DNA of 64,000 nt. Origin: XYD12-FULL-36-8 sp964613805. GTDB taxonomy: Bacteria; Bacteroidota; Ignavibacteria; Ignavibacteriales; Ignavibacteriaceae. A model generated the notes under the pieces. It searched no databases, had not been told where the DNA came from, and saw only the letters and a list, made by a program, of their open reading frames with translations. The position numbers were made by a program, and so were the translations under genes. The stretch spans positions 62,001 through 126,000 of the forward strand of contig CAZTJF010000003.1 in NCBI GenBank assembly GCA_964613805.1, in the 5' to 3' direction. This document shows positions 44,734 through 54,268 of the stretch, piece after piece. Numbering within the stretch: the stretch's first letter is position 1; each line of letters opens with the position of its first letter.

Positions 44734-47514
44734 ATGGCAAGTAAGAGTAAAATCGTAAACAATAAAAAAATCATAGTTAAAGGCGCTAAGGAGCATAATC
44801 TAAAAAATTTAAGTTTTGAACTTCCTCGCAATAAGCTTATCGTTTTTACAGGAGTAAGCGGAAGCGGAAAATCTTCTCTGGTTTTTGATACGATCTATGC
44901 TGAAGGTCAAAGGCGATATGTAGAAAGCCTATCATCCTATGCCCGGCAGTTCCTTGAGCGAATGAATAAACCCGATGTAGAATTAATTCAAGGTATAAGT
45001 CCTGCAGTAGCAATAGAACAAAAATCCGGTTCACGAAATCCACGTTCAACTGTTGGTACAACTACTGAAGTTTATGATTATCTGCGGCTTCTATTCGCTC
45101 GCATCGGAAAAACAATATGCTTTCAATGCGGTAAAGAAGTAAAAAAGGCAAGCACAGGAACAGTTATTGAATGGCTCGAAAATCAACCCGAAGAAACAAA
45201 ATTTTATTTAACCTTTCCGCTTCACATACATGAAGGCACTACGGTTAAGCAAGAGATTGAGCTGCTTAAGAGACGAGGATTCTTTAGAATATTTTTTAAG
45301 GGAAACTTGCATGATATTAATGTTGAAGATATTTCACCAAAAAAGAAAGATGAGATACGCGTTGTAATTGATAGATTCAAAATTGTTAAGGAAGAACTCA
45401 GAAACAGACTATCTGATGCAATAGAGGTTACATTTAAAGAGGGTGAGAATCGTTTAGTACTAATTAATTCCGATACAGGTGAGCAGACTGAGTTTAACAA
45501 ATTTTATGAATGCTGCGGAATAAGATACGAAGAACCAGAACCAAGATTTTTTTCTTTCAATAATCCTTTCGGAGCTTGCCCTGTTTGCCAAGGTTTCAGC
45601 AAGACGATTGGGATAGACATGAATCTTGTAATCCCGAATCCTAATTTGTCAATAACCGAGGGAGCAATAGCACCGTTTCGGACCGCAAAATACAGCACTC
45701 ATCTTAAAGACCTTGTCAAAAATGCCAAACAATATAATATTCCTTTAAATGTGCCGTACAAAAATTTATCGGAGGAGCAAGTTGAAAAAATTCAAAAAGG
45801 TTTCGGCGATTTTATCGGCATAGATAAATTTTTTGAAAAGCTCGAAAGTAAAACTTATAAAATGTACATCCGGGTTTTGCTCAGCAGGTACAGAGGTTAT
45901 TCAACATGTAGGGCTTGCAAAGGTTCGCGCTTAAGAAGGGAAGCATTGCAAGTGAAAATTAGTGATTATTCCATTCACGATGTTGTGCAGCTTCAAATTG
46001 AGCATACGTTAAAATTCTTTTTAGAGTTAAAGCTATCTGATTATGATTTGATGGTCGGCGATCGTATTCTCAAAGAAATTATTAAGCGATTAACTTTTCT
46101 AAATAATGTTGGGATCGGATATTTAACTCTTGATAGATTAAGCAATTCTCTTTCCGGGGGCGAAGCACAAAGAATTAATCTAGCAACCTCACTTGGTTCT
46201 TCGTTAGTTGGAACTCTGTATGTTCTTGATGAACCGAGCGTCGGTCTTCATCCAAGAGATAATTCTAAGCTGATAAACATTCTTAAAAACTTACGCGATA
46301 TTGGCAATACTGTTTTAGTTGTTGAGCATGATCCCGAAATGATGAGAGAATCGGATTTACTTGTAGATATGGGTCCCAAAGCTGGAATACATGGAGGTGA
46401 AATTGTTGCAATGGGAGTTTACGATGAAGTGGTAAAAAACAAAGATTCATTGACAGGTAAATATCTTTCCGGAAAAATAAAAATTCCTTTGCCTGCAAAA
46501 AGAAACAAAAAACAAACTAAGTCAATAAAAATATTTGGAGCTTCGGAGAATAATCTTAAAAATATTGATATTGAAATTCCTTTAAATAAATTTGTTGTTG
46601 TTACTGGAGTAAGCGGCTCTGGTAAAAGTACTTTTGTTCATGACATTCTCTACGGAGGACTCGCGAAATATTTTGGAATGGCTCCATTAAAAGTTGGGAA
46701 ATTTACAGATTTAAAAGGAAGTGAATACATAGATGAGGTTGAAATAGTTGATCAATCTCCGATTGGAAAATCGCCAAGATCAAATCCGATAAGCTATATC
46801 AAAACATTCGAGCTTATCCGTGAATTGTTTGCATCAACTCATCAGGCAAGAGCGAGAGGATATAAACCGGGATTTTTCTCTTTCAATGTTCCAGGTGGAA
46901 GATGTGAAACATGCCAAGGTGATGGATTCATAAAAGTTGAAATGCAGTTTCTTGCCGATATTTATCTTGAATGTGAAGATTGTAAGGGAACTAGATTCAA
47001 AGAAGAAATACGAGAGATAACTTATCGAGGTAAAAATCTTGTTGATGTTTTAAATATGACCGTTGATGAAGCAGTCGAATATTTCAAAGATAATATTAAA
47101 ATCTCAAGACAGCTTAAAGTTCTTGCTGAAGTTGGATTGGGTTACATAAAACTTGGGCAGCCGTCTAATACGCTTTCAGGCGGCGAGGCACAAAGAGTTA
47201 AGCTGGCTTCTCATCTTTCTTTACAGAGAGATAGAAAGCATACGCTTTTTATTTTTGATGAACCAACAACAGGACTTCACTTTGACGATATATCAAAGCT
47301 GCTTAATTGTTTTAATATGCTGCTTGAGAAGGGAAATTCGCTTGTTGTGATCGAGCATAATCTGGAAGTGATTAAATGTGCGGATCATATTATTGATCTT
47401 GGTCCGGATGCCGGTGATAATGGCGGTGAAATAGTTGCGGAAGGAACTCCGGAGGAAGTTTCTTCTAATAAAAATTCCTGGACAGGAAAATATCTTAAAG
47501 AATATCTTTCTTGA
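44734..47514 (+). CDS. uvrA: Excinuclease ABC subunit UvrA
   Basis: DNA-damage recognition ATPase of nucleotide excision repair. 926 residues, close to the usual 940. Two ABC cassettes, each with Walker A GVSGSGKS and signature LSGGEAQR, and zinc modules with CxxC pairs (CFQCGKE, CPVCQGF, CRACKGS, CETCQGDG, CEDCKGTR). Transcribed alone after a 140-bp gap. No clear LexA box was recognised upstream. Confidence 0.97.
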   Translation: MASKSKIVNNKKIIVKGAKEHNLKNLSFELPRNKLIVFTGVSGSGKSSLVFDTIYAEGQRRYVESLSSYARQFLERMNKPDVELIQGISPAVAIEQKSGSRNPRSTVGTTTEVYDYLRLLFARIGKTICFQCGKEVKKASTGTVIEWLENQPEETKFYLTFPLHIHEGTTVKQEIELLKRRGFFRIFFKGNLHDINVEDISPKKKDEIRVVIDRFKIVKEELRNRLSDAIEVTFKEGENRLVLINSDTGEQTEFNKFYECCGIRYEEPEPRFFSFNNPFGACPVCQGFSKTIGIDMNLVIPNPNLSITEGAIAPFRTAKYSTHLKDLVKNAKQYNIPLNVPYKNLSEEQVEKIQKGFGDFIGIDKFFEKLESKTYKMYIRVLLSRYRGYSTCRACKGSRLRREALQVKISDYSIHDVVQLQIEHTLKFFLELKLSDYDLMVGDRILKEIIKRLTFLNNVGIGYLTLDRLSNSLSGGEAQRINLATSLGSSLVGTLYVLDEPSVGLHPRDNSKLINILKNLRDIGNTVLVVEHDPEMMRESDLLVDMGPKAGIHGGEIVAMGVYDEVVKNKDSLTGKYLSGKIKIPLPAKRNKKQTKSIKIFGASENNLKNIDIEIPLNKFVVVTGVSGSGKSTFVHDILYGGLAKYFGMAPLKVGKFTDLKGSEYIDEVEIVDQSPIGKSPRSNPISYIKTFELIRELFASTHQARARGYKPGFFSFNVPGGRCETCQGDGFIKVEMQFLADIYLECEDCKGTRFKEEIREITYRGKNLVDVLNMTVDEAVEYFKDNIKISRQLKVLAEVGLGYIKLGQPSNTLSGGEAQRVKLASHLSLQRDRKHTLFIFDEPTTGLHFDDISKLLNCFNMLLEKGNSLVVIEHNLEVIKCADHIIDLGPDAGDNGGEIVAEGTPEEVSSNKNSWTGKYLKEYLS

Positions 47515-47576
47515 AATTCTGCATAATAAAGATTAGTTTAATATTAAGCTCAAACAATTAGAACTAGGAAACTCTT

Positions 47577-48005
47577 ATGAACACAAGTAATTATATCAAA
47601 ACGTTTGCTGCTGTTTTAATTTTTGCCTTTTCATTTCAAGTAACATTTGCTCAAAGCATCGAGGGCATTAATGAAAACATTGGCGGAGGACAAAGAACAA
47701 CTTCCCAAACTGACTCTAAAAGCGGTAACACTTTCCTTTACGTTGCTGCGGGAGCAATTGTTGTTGGTCTGATTGTGTGGAAAGTTTTTCTTGATAAAAA
47801 GGAACCTAAAACTAAGGATGCGAATAAAACTGATTCCACAAAAGCATTTTTGGATAAATCTCTTTACAAAAACTTATCAAACCAAGATTTGCAATTAGAG
47901 AAAATTCAAGATCAAATTCCTTTCGAAATATTTCTTGGATTGCAGAATGATGAACAAGGTATTCCACGGAAGAATCTGACTCTTGGATTGAGATTCAAAC
48001 TCTGA
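47577..48005 (+). CDS. Small exported protein with one internal helix
   Basis: Not recognised. 142 residues: signal peptide (about 1-25, ending VTFAQ), a serine/threonine/glutamine-rich segment, a hydrophobic helix (FLYVAAGAIVVGLIVWKVF, about 57-75) and a lysine/aspartate-rich C-terminal region ending in a strand-like LTLGLRFKL. Located 12 bp before the threonine dehydratase gene, without obvious functional link. Confidence 0.55.
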   Translation: MNTSNYIKTFAAVLIFAFSFQVTFAQSIEGINENIGGGQRTTSQTDSKSGNTFLYVAAGAIVVGLIVWKVFLDKKEPKTKDANKTDSTKAFLDKSLYKNLSNQDLQLEKIQDQIPFEIFLGLQNDEQGIPRKNLTLGLRFKL

Positions 48006-48017
48006 GCATGGATTATA

Positions 48018-48962
48018 ATGTTTGATAAAATAAAAGAGGCGAAGAAACGGCTTTATGGAATTGCACATCGCACTCCCGTTATCACTTCTACCACTCTAAA
48101 TAATTTAGTGAATGCAGAAGTTTTTTTGAAATGTGAAAATTTCCAACGAGCAGGTGCATTCAAATTTCGAGGAGCTTACAATGCAATTTCAAAATTAACC
48201 GATAATGAAAAGCAAAAAGGGGTGATAACTTATTCTTCAGGCAATCACGCTCAAGCTGTTGCATTAGTAGGAAAACTGCTAAGCATCAAAACGGTTGTAG
48301 TGATGCCAAACAATTCTCCAATCATCAAAAAAGCAGCAGCACAAGGTTATGGTGCTGAAATCGTTTTATATGATCCGCAAACATCAGTTCGTGAGGAAAT
48401 TGCTAATGAACTAATTAACAAGCATAAATATATTTTGATTCCGCCATTTGATCATCAGGATATTGTGGCTGGTCAAGGAACAGCAGCTTTAGAACTTTTT
48501 GAAGAGATTGGCAATCTTGATTACGTACTTTCACCTTGCGGTGGAGGCGGACTACTTTCAGGAACTGCAATTTCTTCAAAAGGAATGAATCCAAATTGCA
48601 ATGTTATCGGAGTTGAACCCGAACTTGCGGACGATGCAACAAAATCATTTTATACTAAAGTACTTCATACAGTAAAAAACCCACCGACAATTGCAGATGG
48701 CACACGCACAGCTTCATTAGGTAAAATTACTTTTCCCTTGGTTCTTGAATATGTTGATGAAATGAAAACTGTTTCTGAAAAGGAAATCATTGAGGCGGTA
48801 AAATTCCTTTTTTTTAGAATGAAAATAGTAGTTGAACCATCAGGAGCATTGGGAGTTGCTGTTTTGCTTAGTTCAAAAGTCAGTGTTAGCGGGCATGTTG
48901 GTTTAATCATCAGCGGCGGCAACGTTGATGCGCCAACCATAAAAATGATTTTGGATTCTTAA
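48018..48962 (+). CDS. PLP-dependent threonine dehydratase / serine racemase-like
   Basis: Fold-type II PLP enzyme of 314 residues. PLP lysine Lys49 in FKFRGAYNA, cofactor-binding SGNHAQAVA and the glycine loop CGGGGLLSG. It lacks the C-terminal ACT domain of biosynthetic IlvA, so it is catabolic threonine ammonia-lyase-like or serine racemase-like; the two cannot be separated by eye. Confidence 0.88.
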   Translation: MFDKIKEAKKRLYGIAHRTPVITSTTLNNLVNAEVFLKCENFQRAGAFKFRGAYNAISKLTDNEKQKGVITYSSGNHAQAVALVGKLLSIKTVVVMPNNSPIIKKAAAQGYGAEIVLYDPQTSVREEIANELINKHKYILIPPFDHQDIVAGQGTAALELFEEIGNLDYVLSPCGGGGLLSGTAISSKGMNPNCNVIGVEPELADDATKSFYTKVLHTVKNPPTIADGTRTASLGKITFPLVLEYVDEMKTVSEKEIIEAVKFLFFRMKIVVEPSGALGVAVLLSSKVSVSGHVGLIISGGNVDAPTIKMILDS

Positions 48963-48999
48963 ATTTAAAGCACAATGAATTTATAAATGTAATTCATTA

Positions 49000-49030
49000 C
49001 TGTCACACAGAGCGTGTCGAAGGGTGACAG
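49000..49030. repeat. Diverged CTGTCAC...TGACAG hairpin repeat
   Basis: CTGTCA at the left pairs with TGACAG at the right, enclosing GAGCGTGTCGAAGG. It is related to the hairpin at 24134-24162. A further fragment (TCGACAAACTCAACGTGA) follows at about 49050-49070. Confidence 0.5.
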
Positions 49031-49128
49031 TCAATCTATCTTGTCATGTTTCGACAAACTCAACGTGAAAGAGAAAGTTTTTTGAAATAGATTCTTATTT
49101 ATTAATTATCATTACAATTTAAAAATCT

Positions 49129-49443
49129 ATGTCTTGGTTCATTTTAATCGTTGCTGGTCTATTTGAAATTTGCTGGGCTATTGGTTTAAAGTATTCAAAC
49201 GGCTTTACCAAATTTTGGCCAAGTGTTTTCACAGTCACAAGCATGATCATAAGCATGGTGCTTCTTTCTCTTGCTGTAAAAAACATACCTCTTGGAACAG
49301 CTTATGCGGTATGGACGGGAATAGGTGCGGTTGGTACAGCAATACTTGGCATCTTTCTTTTCAGCGAATCTTCAGAGTTAATCAGGTTACTTTTTATTTT
49401 CATTATTGTTGCTGGTATAGCGGGCTTAAAAATATATTCATAA
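49129..49443 (+). CDS. SMR-family efflux protein, Gdx/SugE type
   Basis: Four-helix small multidrug resistance protein of 104 residues. The essential membrane glutamate is in GLFEICWAIGLKYSNGF and the central signature is LGTAYAVWTGIGAVGTAILGI. The LFEI-WA-GLKY-GFT start matches SugE/Gdx guanidinium exporters more than EmrE. No guanidine riboswitch was recognised upstream, so regulation is unknown. The isoaspartyl peptidase gene follows by 13 bp. Confidence 0.9.
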   Translation: MSWFILIVAGLFEICWAIGLKYSNGFTKFWPSVFTVTSMIISMVLLSLAVKNIPLGTAYAVWTGIGAVGTAILGIFLFSESSELIRLLFIFIIVAGIAGLKIYS

Positions 49444-49456
49444 AAAAATTAAGATT

Positions 49457-50431
49457 ATGAAATCATATAATTTTTCAACAGCGATTTTCCTGTTTGTACT
49501 TTCCCTGGCACTTAGTGATTTCAATCTACCGCAATCTTCGCAAGACAATAAAAAGTTTGTGATAGTTATTCATGGCGGTGTTGGAACTATCAGTAAAGAA
49601 CTTCCGGATTCAATTAAACAAGATTATCTAAACTCACTGAATGATGCATTAATAATCGGTAAAACTATTCTGCAAAATGGAGGGATTAGTCTCAACGCGG
49701 TTGAGCAAGTAGTAAGATTTTTAGAGGACGATCCCAATTTTAATGCAGGCAAAGGTGCCGTTTATACTTCGGAAGGCACACATGAATTAGATGCTTCAAT
49801 AATGGATGGAAAAGATTTATCATGTGGTGCTGTGGCTGGTGTAAAGACAATTAAAAATCCGATTTCTTTGGCAAGATTGGTAATGGAAAAAACGACTCAT
49901 GTTTTATTAGTTGGTGAGGGAGCAGAAAACTTCGGGATGATGATGAATGTTGATATTGTTCCCAATAATTATTTCGATACTCCTCGCCGATTTGAACAAT
50001 GGCAGAAAAGCATAAACAAAGAAATTAAAGGAACAGTCGGTTGTGTTGCTTTGGATATTTATGGAAATTTAGCCGCGGCAACTTCAACAGGCGGGATTAC
50101 CAATAAAATGCCAGGTCGTGTGGGAGATGTTCCGATTATTGGAGCAGGGAATTATGCGAATAATGAAACTTGTGCAGTATCATGTTCTGGAAAAGGCGAG
50201 CTTTTTATCAAGCATAGCGTAGCTTATAGTATTTCAGTTTTAATGAAGTATAAAAATTATTCACTTAAAGATGCAGCTGAAGAGATGATTCATAAAAAAA
50301 TTACTCGGGGCGATGGCGGTTTAATTGCTGTTGATAAGGATGGTAATTATGTAATGGTTTTTAATACACAGGGAATGTTTCGCGGTGCTGCTAATTCTTC
50401 TGGAATTTTTGAAACTAAAATTTGGGATTAA
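49457..50431 (+). CDS. Exported isoaspartyl peptidase / L-asparaginase (Ntn hydrolase)
   Basis: Precursor of 324 residues that self-cleaves to free its N-terminal nucleophile Thr193 in GTVGCVALD. The substrate blocks STGGITNKMPGRVGDVPIIGAG and VIHGGVGTI are typical of plant-type asparaginase / isoaspartyl dipeptidase. A signal peptide (about 1-22, no clear lipobox) suggests periplasmic action on isoaspartyl dipeptides. Confidence 0.92.
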   Translation: MKSYNFSTAIFLFVLSLALSDFNLPQSSQDNKKFVIVIHGGVGTISKELPDSIKQDYLNSLNDALIIGKTILQNGGISLNAVEQVVRFLEDDPNFNAGKGAVYTSEGTHELDASIMDGKDLSCGAVAGVKTIKNPISLARLVMEKTTHVLLVGEGAENFGMMMNVDIVPNNYFDTPRRFEQWQKSINKEIKGTVGCVALDIYGNLAAATSTGGITNKMPGRVGDVPIIGAGNYANNETCAVSCSGKGELFIKHSVAYSISVLMKYKNYSLKDAAEEMIHKKITRGDGGLIAVDKDGNYVMVFNTQGMFRGAANSSGIFETKIWD

Positions 50432-50568
50432 GTAATACTGGCAATTCCTCAAAACTGTTTTTTTAAGTCAATAGAACGCATATTAAAGGTTTAAATGCAA
50501 GAGCAAAAAGTTCTCCTGCTAAATTTTGATTATAATAGTTCTGTTAAATAATATTTAGGAGAAATAAG

Positions 50569-51093
50569 ATGAGACCAAATAAAAAAGACTACGCTCCTTA
50601 TTACGAGGGATACATAAATCTTGTTGAAGGAGATGATATCCATAAAATATTGGCGCTTCAATCAGTTGAAACGCAAGAAGTGCTGAATTCTTTCCCCAAA
50701 GCAATGGGAGATTTTTCTTATCAGCCAGGGAAATGGACTATTAAAGAAGTTATAGGACATCTGATTGACACAGAACGAGTAATGGCTTATCGCGCAATGT
50801 GCATTGCAAGAAGTGAAAAACAGTCACTGCCGGGATTTGATCAAGATAATTATGTTAAGTCCGGAAATTTTAATAAGAGAGAATTATTCGACTTAATTTA
50901 TGAATTTAGACTGCTCCGGGAATCGAATATGCTTTTGGCAAAAGGACTGGAACCAGAATGCTTTCTGAAAAGAGGCGTAGCAAATAAAAATGAAGTTACC
51001 GTTCTCGCATTGTTTTATATCATAGCAGGACATGAAAAACATCACATGAAGATTTTATTGGATCGTTACAAAAGTGCTTACCTGAAATTATAA
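50569..51093 (+). CDS. DinB-family protein
   Basis: Four-helix-bundle metal-binding protein of 174 residues. The metal-site histidines are in EVIGHLIDTE and GHEKHH. DinB/YfiT proteins are often thiol- or stress-linked transferases or hydrolases; no partner gene is adjacent. An AGGAGAAATAAG Shine-Dalgarno precedes the ATG. The gene abuts waaA tail to tail with no gap. Confidence 0.85.
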   Translation: MRPNKKDYAPYYEGYINLVEGDDIHKILALQSVETQEVLNSFPKAMGDFSYQPGKWTIKEVIGHLIDTERVMAYRAMCIARSEKQSLPGFDQDNYVKSGNFNKRELFDLIYEFRLLRESNMLLAKGLEPECFLKRGVANKNEVTVLALFYIIAGHEKHHMKILLDRYKSAYLKL

Positions 51094-52371
51094 TCAAAGA
51101 TAATTATAAATCTCTTTAATAATTTTTTCTGTGGCTCCTAAATTTTCGTGCACGTAATTAAATGCGATTTGTCCTTTGGTTTTTCTTAATTCTTCGTTAC
51201 TGAACAACGTACGCATCTGTTTGTATGCTTCGCGCTTATTTCTGATTAAGATGCCCCCACCTCGTTTAAGTAATTCTTTTGTCTCTTGAGAGTTTTCAAT
51301 CTTTGGTCCGAATAAAACCGGAATACCATAAACAGCAGCTTCTAAAACATTATGAATACTTTGTTTGAAACTCCCGCCAATAAATGCGGCTGATGCATAG
51401 GTGTAAAGTGTAAGAAGAATTCCAATCGAGTCAACAATTATTACACGCTCGTTTTTATAATTATTCATGTGCGAAAATCGAATTGTTGAAAGCTTACCAA
51501 TAAATTCGTTCTCAATTTTTTCAAGGTTAATTATGCTTGGTTCATGCGGTGCAATAAGAAGCACAGCATCTTTATCATATTTGGCAAGCGTAATAAATGC
51601 TGGAATAATAACATCCTCATCAACACCCCATGTACTGCCCGCCGCAAATACTTTTTTGCCTCTTAGAAAATCTTCCCTTATTAAATTTCGTTTTCGTGCT
51701 TCCTGACTTCGCTGAAACACACGATCAAATCTGGTGTCTCCAACAACATCAATCTGTGTATCGGGGCATCCAAAACTATTAAAACCCGCCGCATCATCTT
51801 TTGAAACAGTGAGAATTTTCGTGAAGTCCTTGAAAAGCATTTTATGAAAGTTTTTCAGAAGAGGAAATTTTCTGGGAGAATGCTTCTTCATTGTTGCATC
51901 AACAAGAAAAACCGGCGCATTGAATTTCTTCATCATCCAAATGTGATTAGGCCAGAAGTCGTAACGCATCATAACTGCCAAATCCGGTTTAACAATCTGT
52001 CTGAATATCTTTGCATTTTGATATGAATCGAATGGAATGTAAGAAACCAAATCTGCATGCGGATACTTTTTTGAGTTCTCATAACCTGATGGAGAAAAAA
52101 AGGTAACAAGAATATTTAAGTTTGCATCTTTCTTTAATTCTTCAATGATTGGTTTTGCTTGTTCAAACTCACCAAGTGAAGATGAATGGAACCAAATCAT
52201 CTTTTTAGTCTTGGAAAGATTTGCCGAATCTAGAATAAGCTCTTCAAATATCCGCTTTCGTCCGCGAATACCACGACGAATTTTACTGTTAAAAATTCCG
52301 CCAATCTGTATCAGCAAATAAAAAACAGGAATTATCAGATAATTATAAAACCCAAACCAAATCTTTTTCAT
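51094..52371 (-). CDS. waaA: 3-deoxy-D-manno-octulosonic acid (Kdo) transferase WaaA
   Basis: Transfers Kdo from CMP-Kdo to lipid A precursor. 425 residues; the N-terminal anchor helix is followed by HSSSLGEFEQAKPIIEEL (family motif SLGE), and the C-terminal donor domain has IGGSFKQSIHNVLEAAVYGIP with FGP. It is translationally coupled (4-bp overlap) to the upstream GT9 gene, consistent with LPS core synthesis. Confidence 0.93.
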   Translation of the reverse strand: MKKIWFGFYNYLIIPVFYLLIQIGGIFNSKIRRGIRGRKRIFEELILDSANLSKTKKMIWFHSSSLGEFEQAKPIIEELKKDANLNILVTFFSPSGYENSKKYPHADLVSYIPFDSYQNAKIFRQIVKPDLAVMMRYDFWPNHIWMMKKFNAPVFLVDATMKKHSPRKFPLLKNFHKMLFKDFTKILTVSKDDAAGFNSFGCPDTQIDVVGDTRFDRVFQRSQEARKRNLIREDFLRGKKVFAAGSTWGVDEDVIIPAFITLAKYDKDAVLLIAPHEPSIINLEKIENEFIGKLSTIRFSHMNNYKNERVIIVDSIGILLTLYTYASAAFIGGSFKQSIHNVLEAAVYGIPVLFGPKIENSQETKELLKRGGGILIRNKREAYKQMRTLFSNEELRKTKGQIAFNYVHENLGATEKIIKEIYNYL

Positions 52372-53360
52372 TGCTTATTTATGAATTGAACTAAGCTGTT
52401 ATAAAATATTTCGGGAGTAATTTCCATCATGCATTTAAAATGTTTCTTAGGACAATTGCTTCTGCCAATGTGTGAACATGGTCTGCAAGTTAATGATTTG
52501 TTCTCTAAAATTAAATTTTTGCTGCGGTAAGGAATAAATCCAAACTCTTTGACGGTTGAACCAAATATTGCTATTACCGGAACCTTGACAGCACAAGCGG
52601 TGTGCATCAATCCGGAATCGTTGCAAATAATTGCTCTGCACATTTTCATATCTACCGCTGTTTGAAGAATGTCGTTCTCATTATATAGGTTGATGCATTT
52701 AGAAAGACTTGATGATATTTCATTGCAAATATTCTTATCATCTTTTCCGCCAAACAGAGCAACATTAAAACCATTATCAATTAACTTTTTACCAAGCTCG
52801 ATGTAATATTCCTTACTCCACATTTTTGTGTAGTGTCTTGAGCCAGGACAAAAGCCGATTAGGTTGGTTAATCCGGCTAAACTTTCTGATGGTTTCTTAT
52901 TAGTAAAAAGATCAAGTCCTTCTTCGTCAAGTTTTAAATCATCGATGACAGAAGCGTATCTTTCAGGAATTGGCGGCGTTTCACTAAGCTTATTGATTTT
53001 GAAATTGACCAAAAGAAATTTCTGCCAGCTTAGTTTTTTGAATCTGACTTTGGGACAGTTTAAGCTGTTCGTTAAAGCCCTCGATCTTAAATTATTTTGA
53101 AGATCAATTACAAAGTCATATTTATTTTGCGAGAGGATTCCTTTTGTTGTTGAAGACGAACCATCTCTATTAAAAGTTATGAGTTTTGAAATATATGGAT
53201 TGTTAATCAGTACGTCTTGATATTCTTTACGGAGTAAAAAATGTATTTCAAGTTTTGGATTTGTGTTTTTTAGTGTACGAATTAAAGGAGTGGTGAGCAG
53301 AATGTCACCCAATGAACTAAGCCGTACAACAAGTATTTTTTGGTATGGAAAATTAAGCAT
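52368..53360 (-). CDS. Glycosyltransferase family 9 (heptosyltransferase-like)
   Basis: 330 residues, starting KILVVRLSSLGDILLTTPLIRTL, with CPGSRHYTKMWSKEYY and the donor-site motif CNDSGLMHTACAVKVPVIAIFGS. A heptosyltransferase II-like role in LPS core assembly is likely because it heads a two-gene operon with waaA. C-terminal cysteine cluster (CRPCSHIGRSNCPKKHFKC), as in the other GT9 of this window. Confidence 0.9.
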   Translation of the reverse strand: MLNFPYQKILVVRLSSLGDILLTTPLIRTLKNTNPKLEIHFLLRKEYQDVLINNPYISKLITFNRDGSSSTTKGILSQNKYDFVIDLQNNLRSRALTNSLNCPKVRFKKLSWQKFLLVNFKINKLSETPPIPERYASVIDDLKLDEEGLDLFTNKKPSESLAGLTNLIGFCPGSRHYTKMWSKEYYIELGKKLIDNGFNVALFGGKDDKNICNEISSSLSKCINLYNENDILQTAVDMKMCRAIICNDSGLMHTACAVKVPVIAIFGSTVKEFGFIPYRSKNLILENKSLTCRPCSHIGRSNCPKKHFKCMMEITPEIFYNSLVQFINKQ

Positions 53361-53489
53361 GAAGATTGTATTAAAAATAATATTTACCCGTTACTGCGAA
53401 TTACAAAAAGGTTAACAACTCATACCACTGGGGGATTGAGTTCTGATCAAAAAATTTTTATTGACGTGAGTATTTCGTTTCAATTAATC
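53361..53489. other. Spacer upstream of element B
   Basis: Non-coding spacer before the GT9 gene start (minus strand) and the inverted-repeat element that follows. It presumably holds the GT9/waaA promoter; no specific motif was recognised. Confidence 0.4.
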
Positions 53490-53694
53490 TTAATTAACTA
53501 CCTTACGTTTACTACATTATCAAGTAACCCCAGCATTTATGCTAGGGGACTAAATAAAACCAACTACCCTGGGCTTTAGCCCATTAATAAATTAAGTAGT
53601 GGCTAAAGCCAGGTTCTCTGCTTTAGCACCAACCCCGCCATAAATGGCGGGGTTAATAGATGGCAAGAAGTTTTGTATAAGGTTACTTAATTAG
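53490..53694. mobile_element. Inverted-repeat element B (MITE-like)
   Basis: Ends TTAATTAACTACCTTACG (53490-53507) and the inverted TATAAGGTTACTTAATTA (53676-53693) match over most positions and resemble the termini of elements A and C. The interior is a chain of hairpins, including AACCCCGCCATAAATGGCGGGGTT (53630-53653, perfect), GGGCTTTAGCCC and TGGCTAAAGCCA. No coding capacity. Confidence 0.6.
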
Positions 53695-53791
53695 TCAAAT
53701 TAGTGGCAAAAATTTACGCAAATCATCTCAAGGTAACAATTTGCGAGTAACTTTGCGGAAATGTATTTTTACAAAAAAAGAATTGATTTAT

Positions 53792-54064
53792 ATGACAACA
53801 TTACCACCACCAGCAGTTAATCCAACCCCCGAGCAATCCATTGAGAAAAAAGTTTACGAAATCGTAGATAAATACAAGGAGCATCTGCCAGTTGTGAATG
53901 ACAGATACAGATTAGGTTTCACCTTATATAAATACATAACAGGTGAAGGCGATCCTCCCGAAGTTTTAGTTAAGTCAACAAAAATAAGATTAGAAGGAAT
54001 TAGCGAGGCAGAATTTGCTAAAAAGCTTTCGGAAGAATTGAAACACCTAAAAAGTTCTTCTTAA
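53792..54064 (+). CDS. Small protein of unknown function
   Basis: About 90 residues starting MTTLPPPAVNPTPEQSIEKK, then an amphipathic, charged region (YEIVDKYKEHLPVVNDRYRLG) and a helical C-terminus (ISEAEFAKKLSEELKHLKSS). The proline-rich start suggests a soluble cytoplasmic protein. The frame extends to 53741, but the ATG at 53792 is more natural. Flanked by repeat elements; codon use looks like its neighbours. Function not known. Confidence 0.5.
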   Translation: MTTLPPPAVNPTPEQSIEKKVYEIVDKYKEHLPVVNDRYRLGFTLYKYITGEGDPPEVLVKSTKIRLEGISEAEFAKKLSEELKHLKSSS

Positions 54065-54268
54065 ATAAATATGACAGTTTTAACTGCCGCAGTAGATTAA
54101 TTTAGGCTTGCTCGCCATCGATGTGAATGATTTCAGATGATTTAGCGGGATAAATAATAGTTGTTCTCATGAGCAGCGAAATAAAAATAAAACTATCGCA
54201 GATTTATTTAGAAACACACCGTCAGATATTCAAAATAGTTTTTAAAATATATTGAGAGTAATTGAACT

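Noticed and set aside
48963..49128. Possible guanidine riboswitch ahead of the SMR exporter gene
   Set aside because: The leader contains a CTGTCAC...TGACAG repeat and AT-rich sequence, but no conserved guanidine-I, -II or -III motif.
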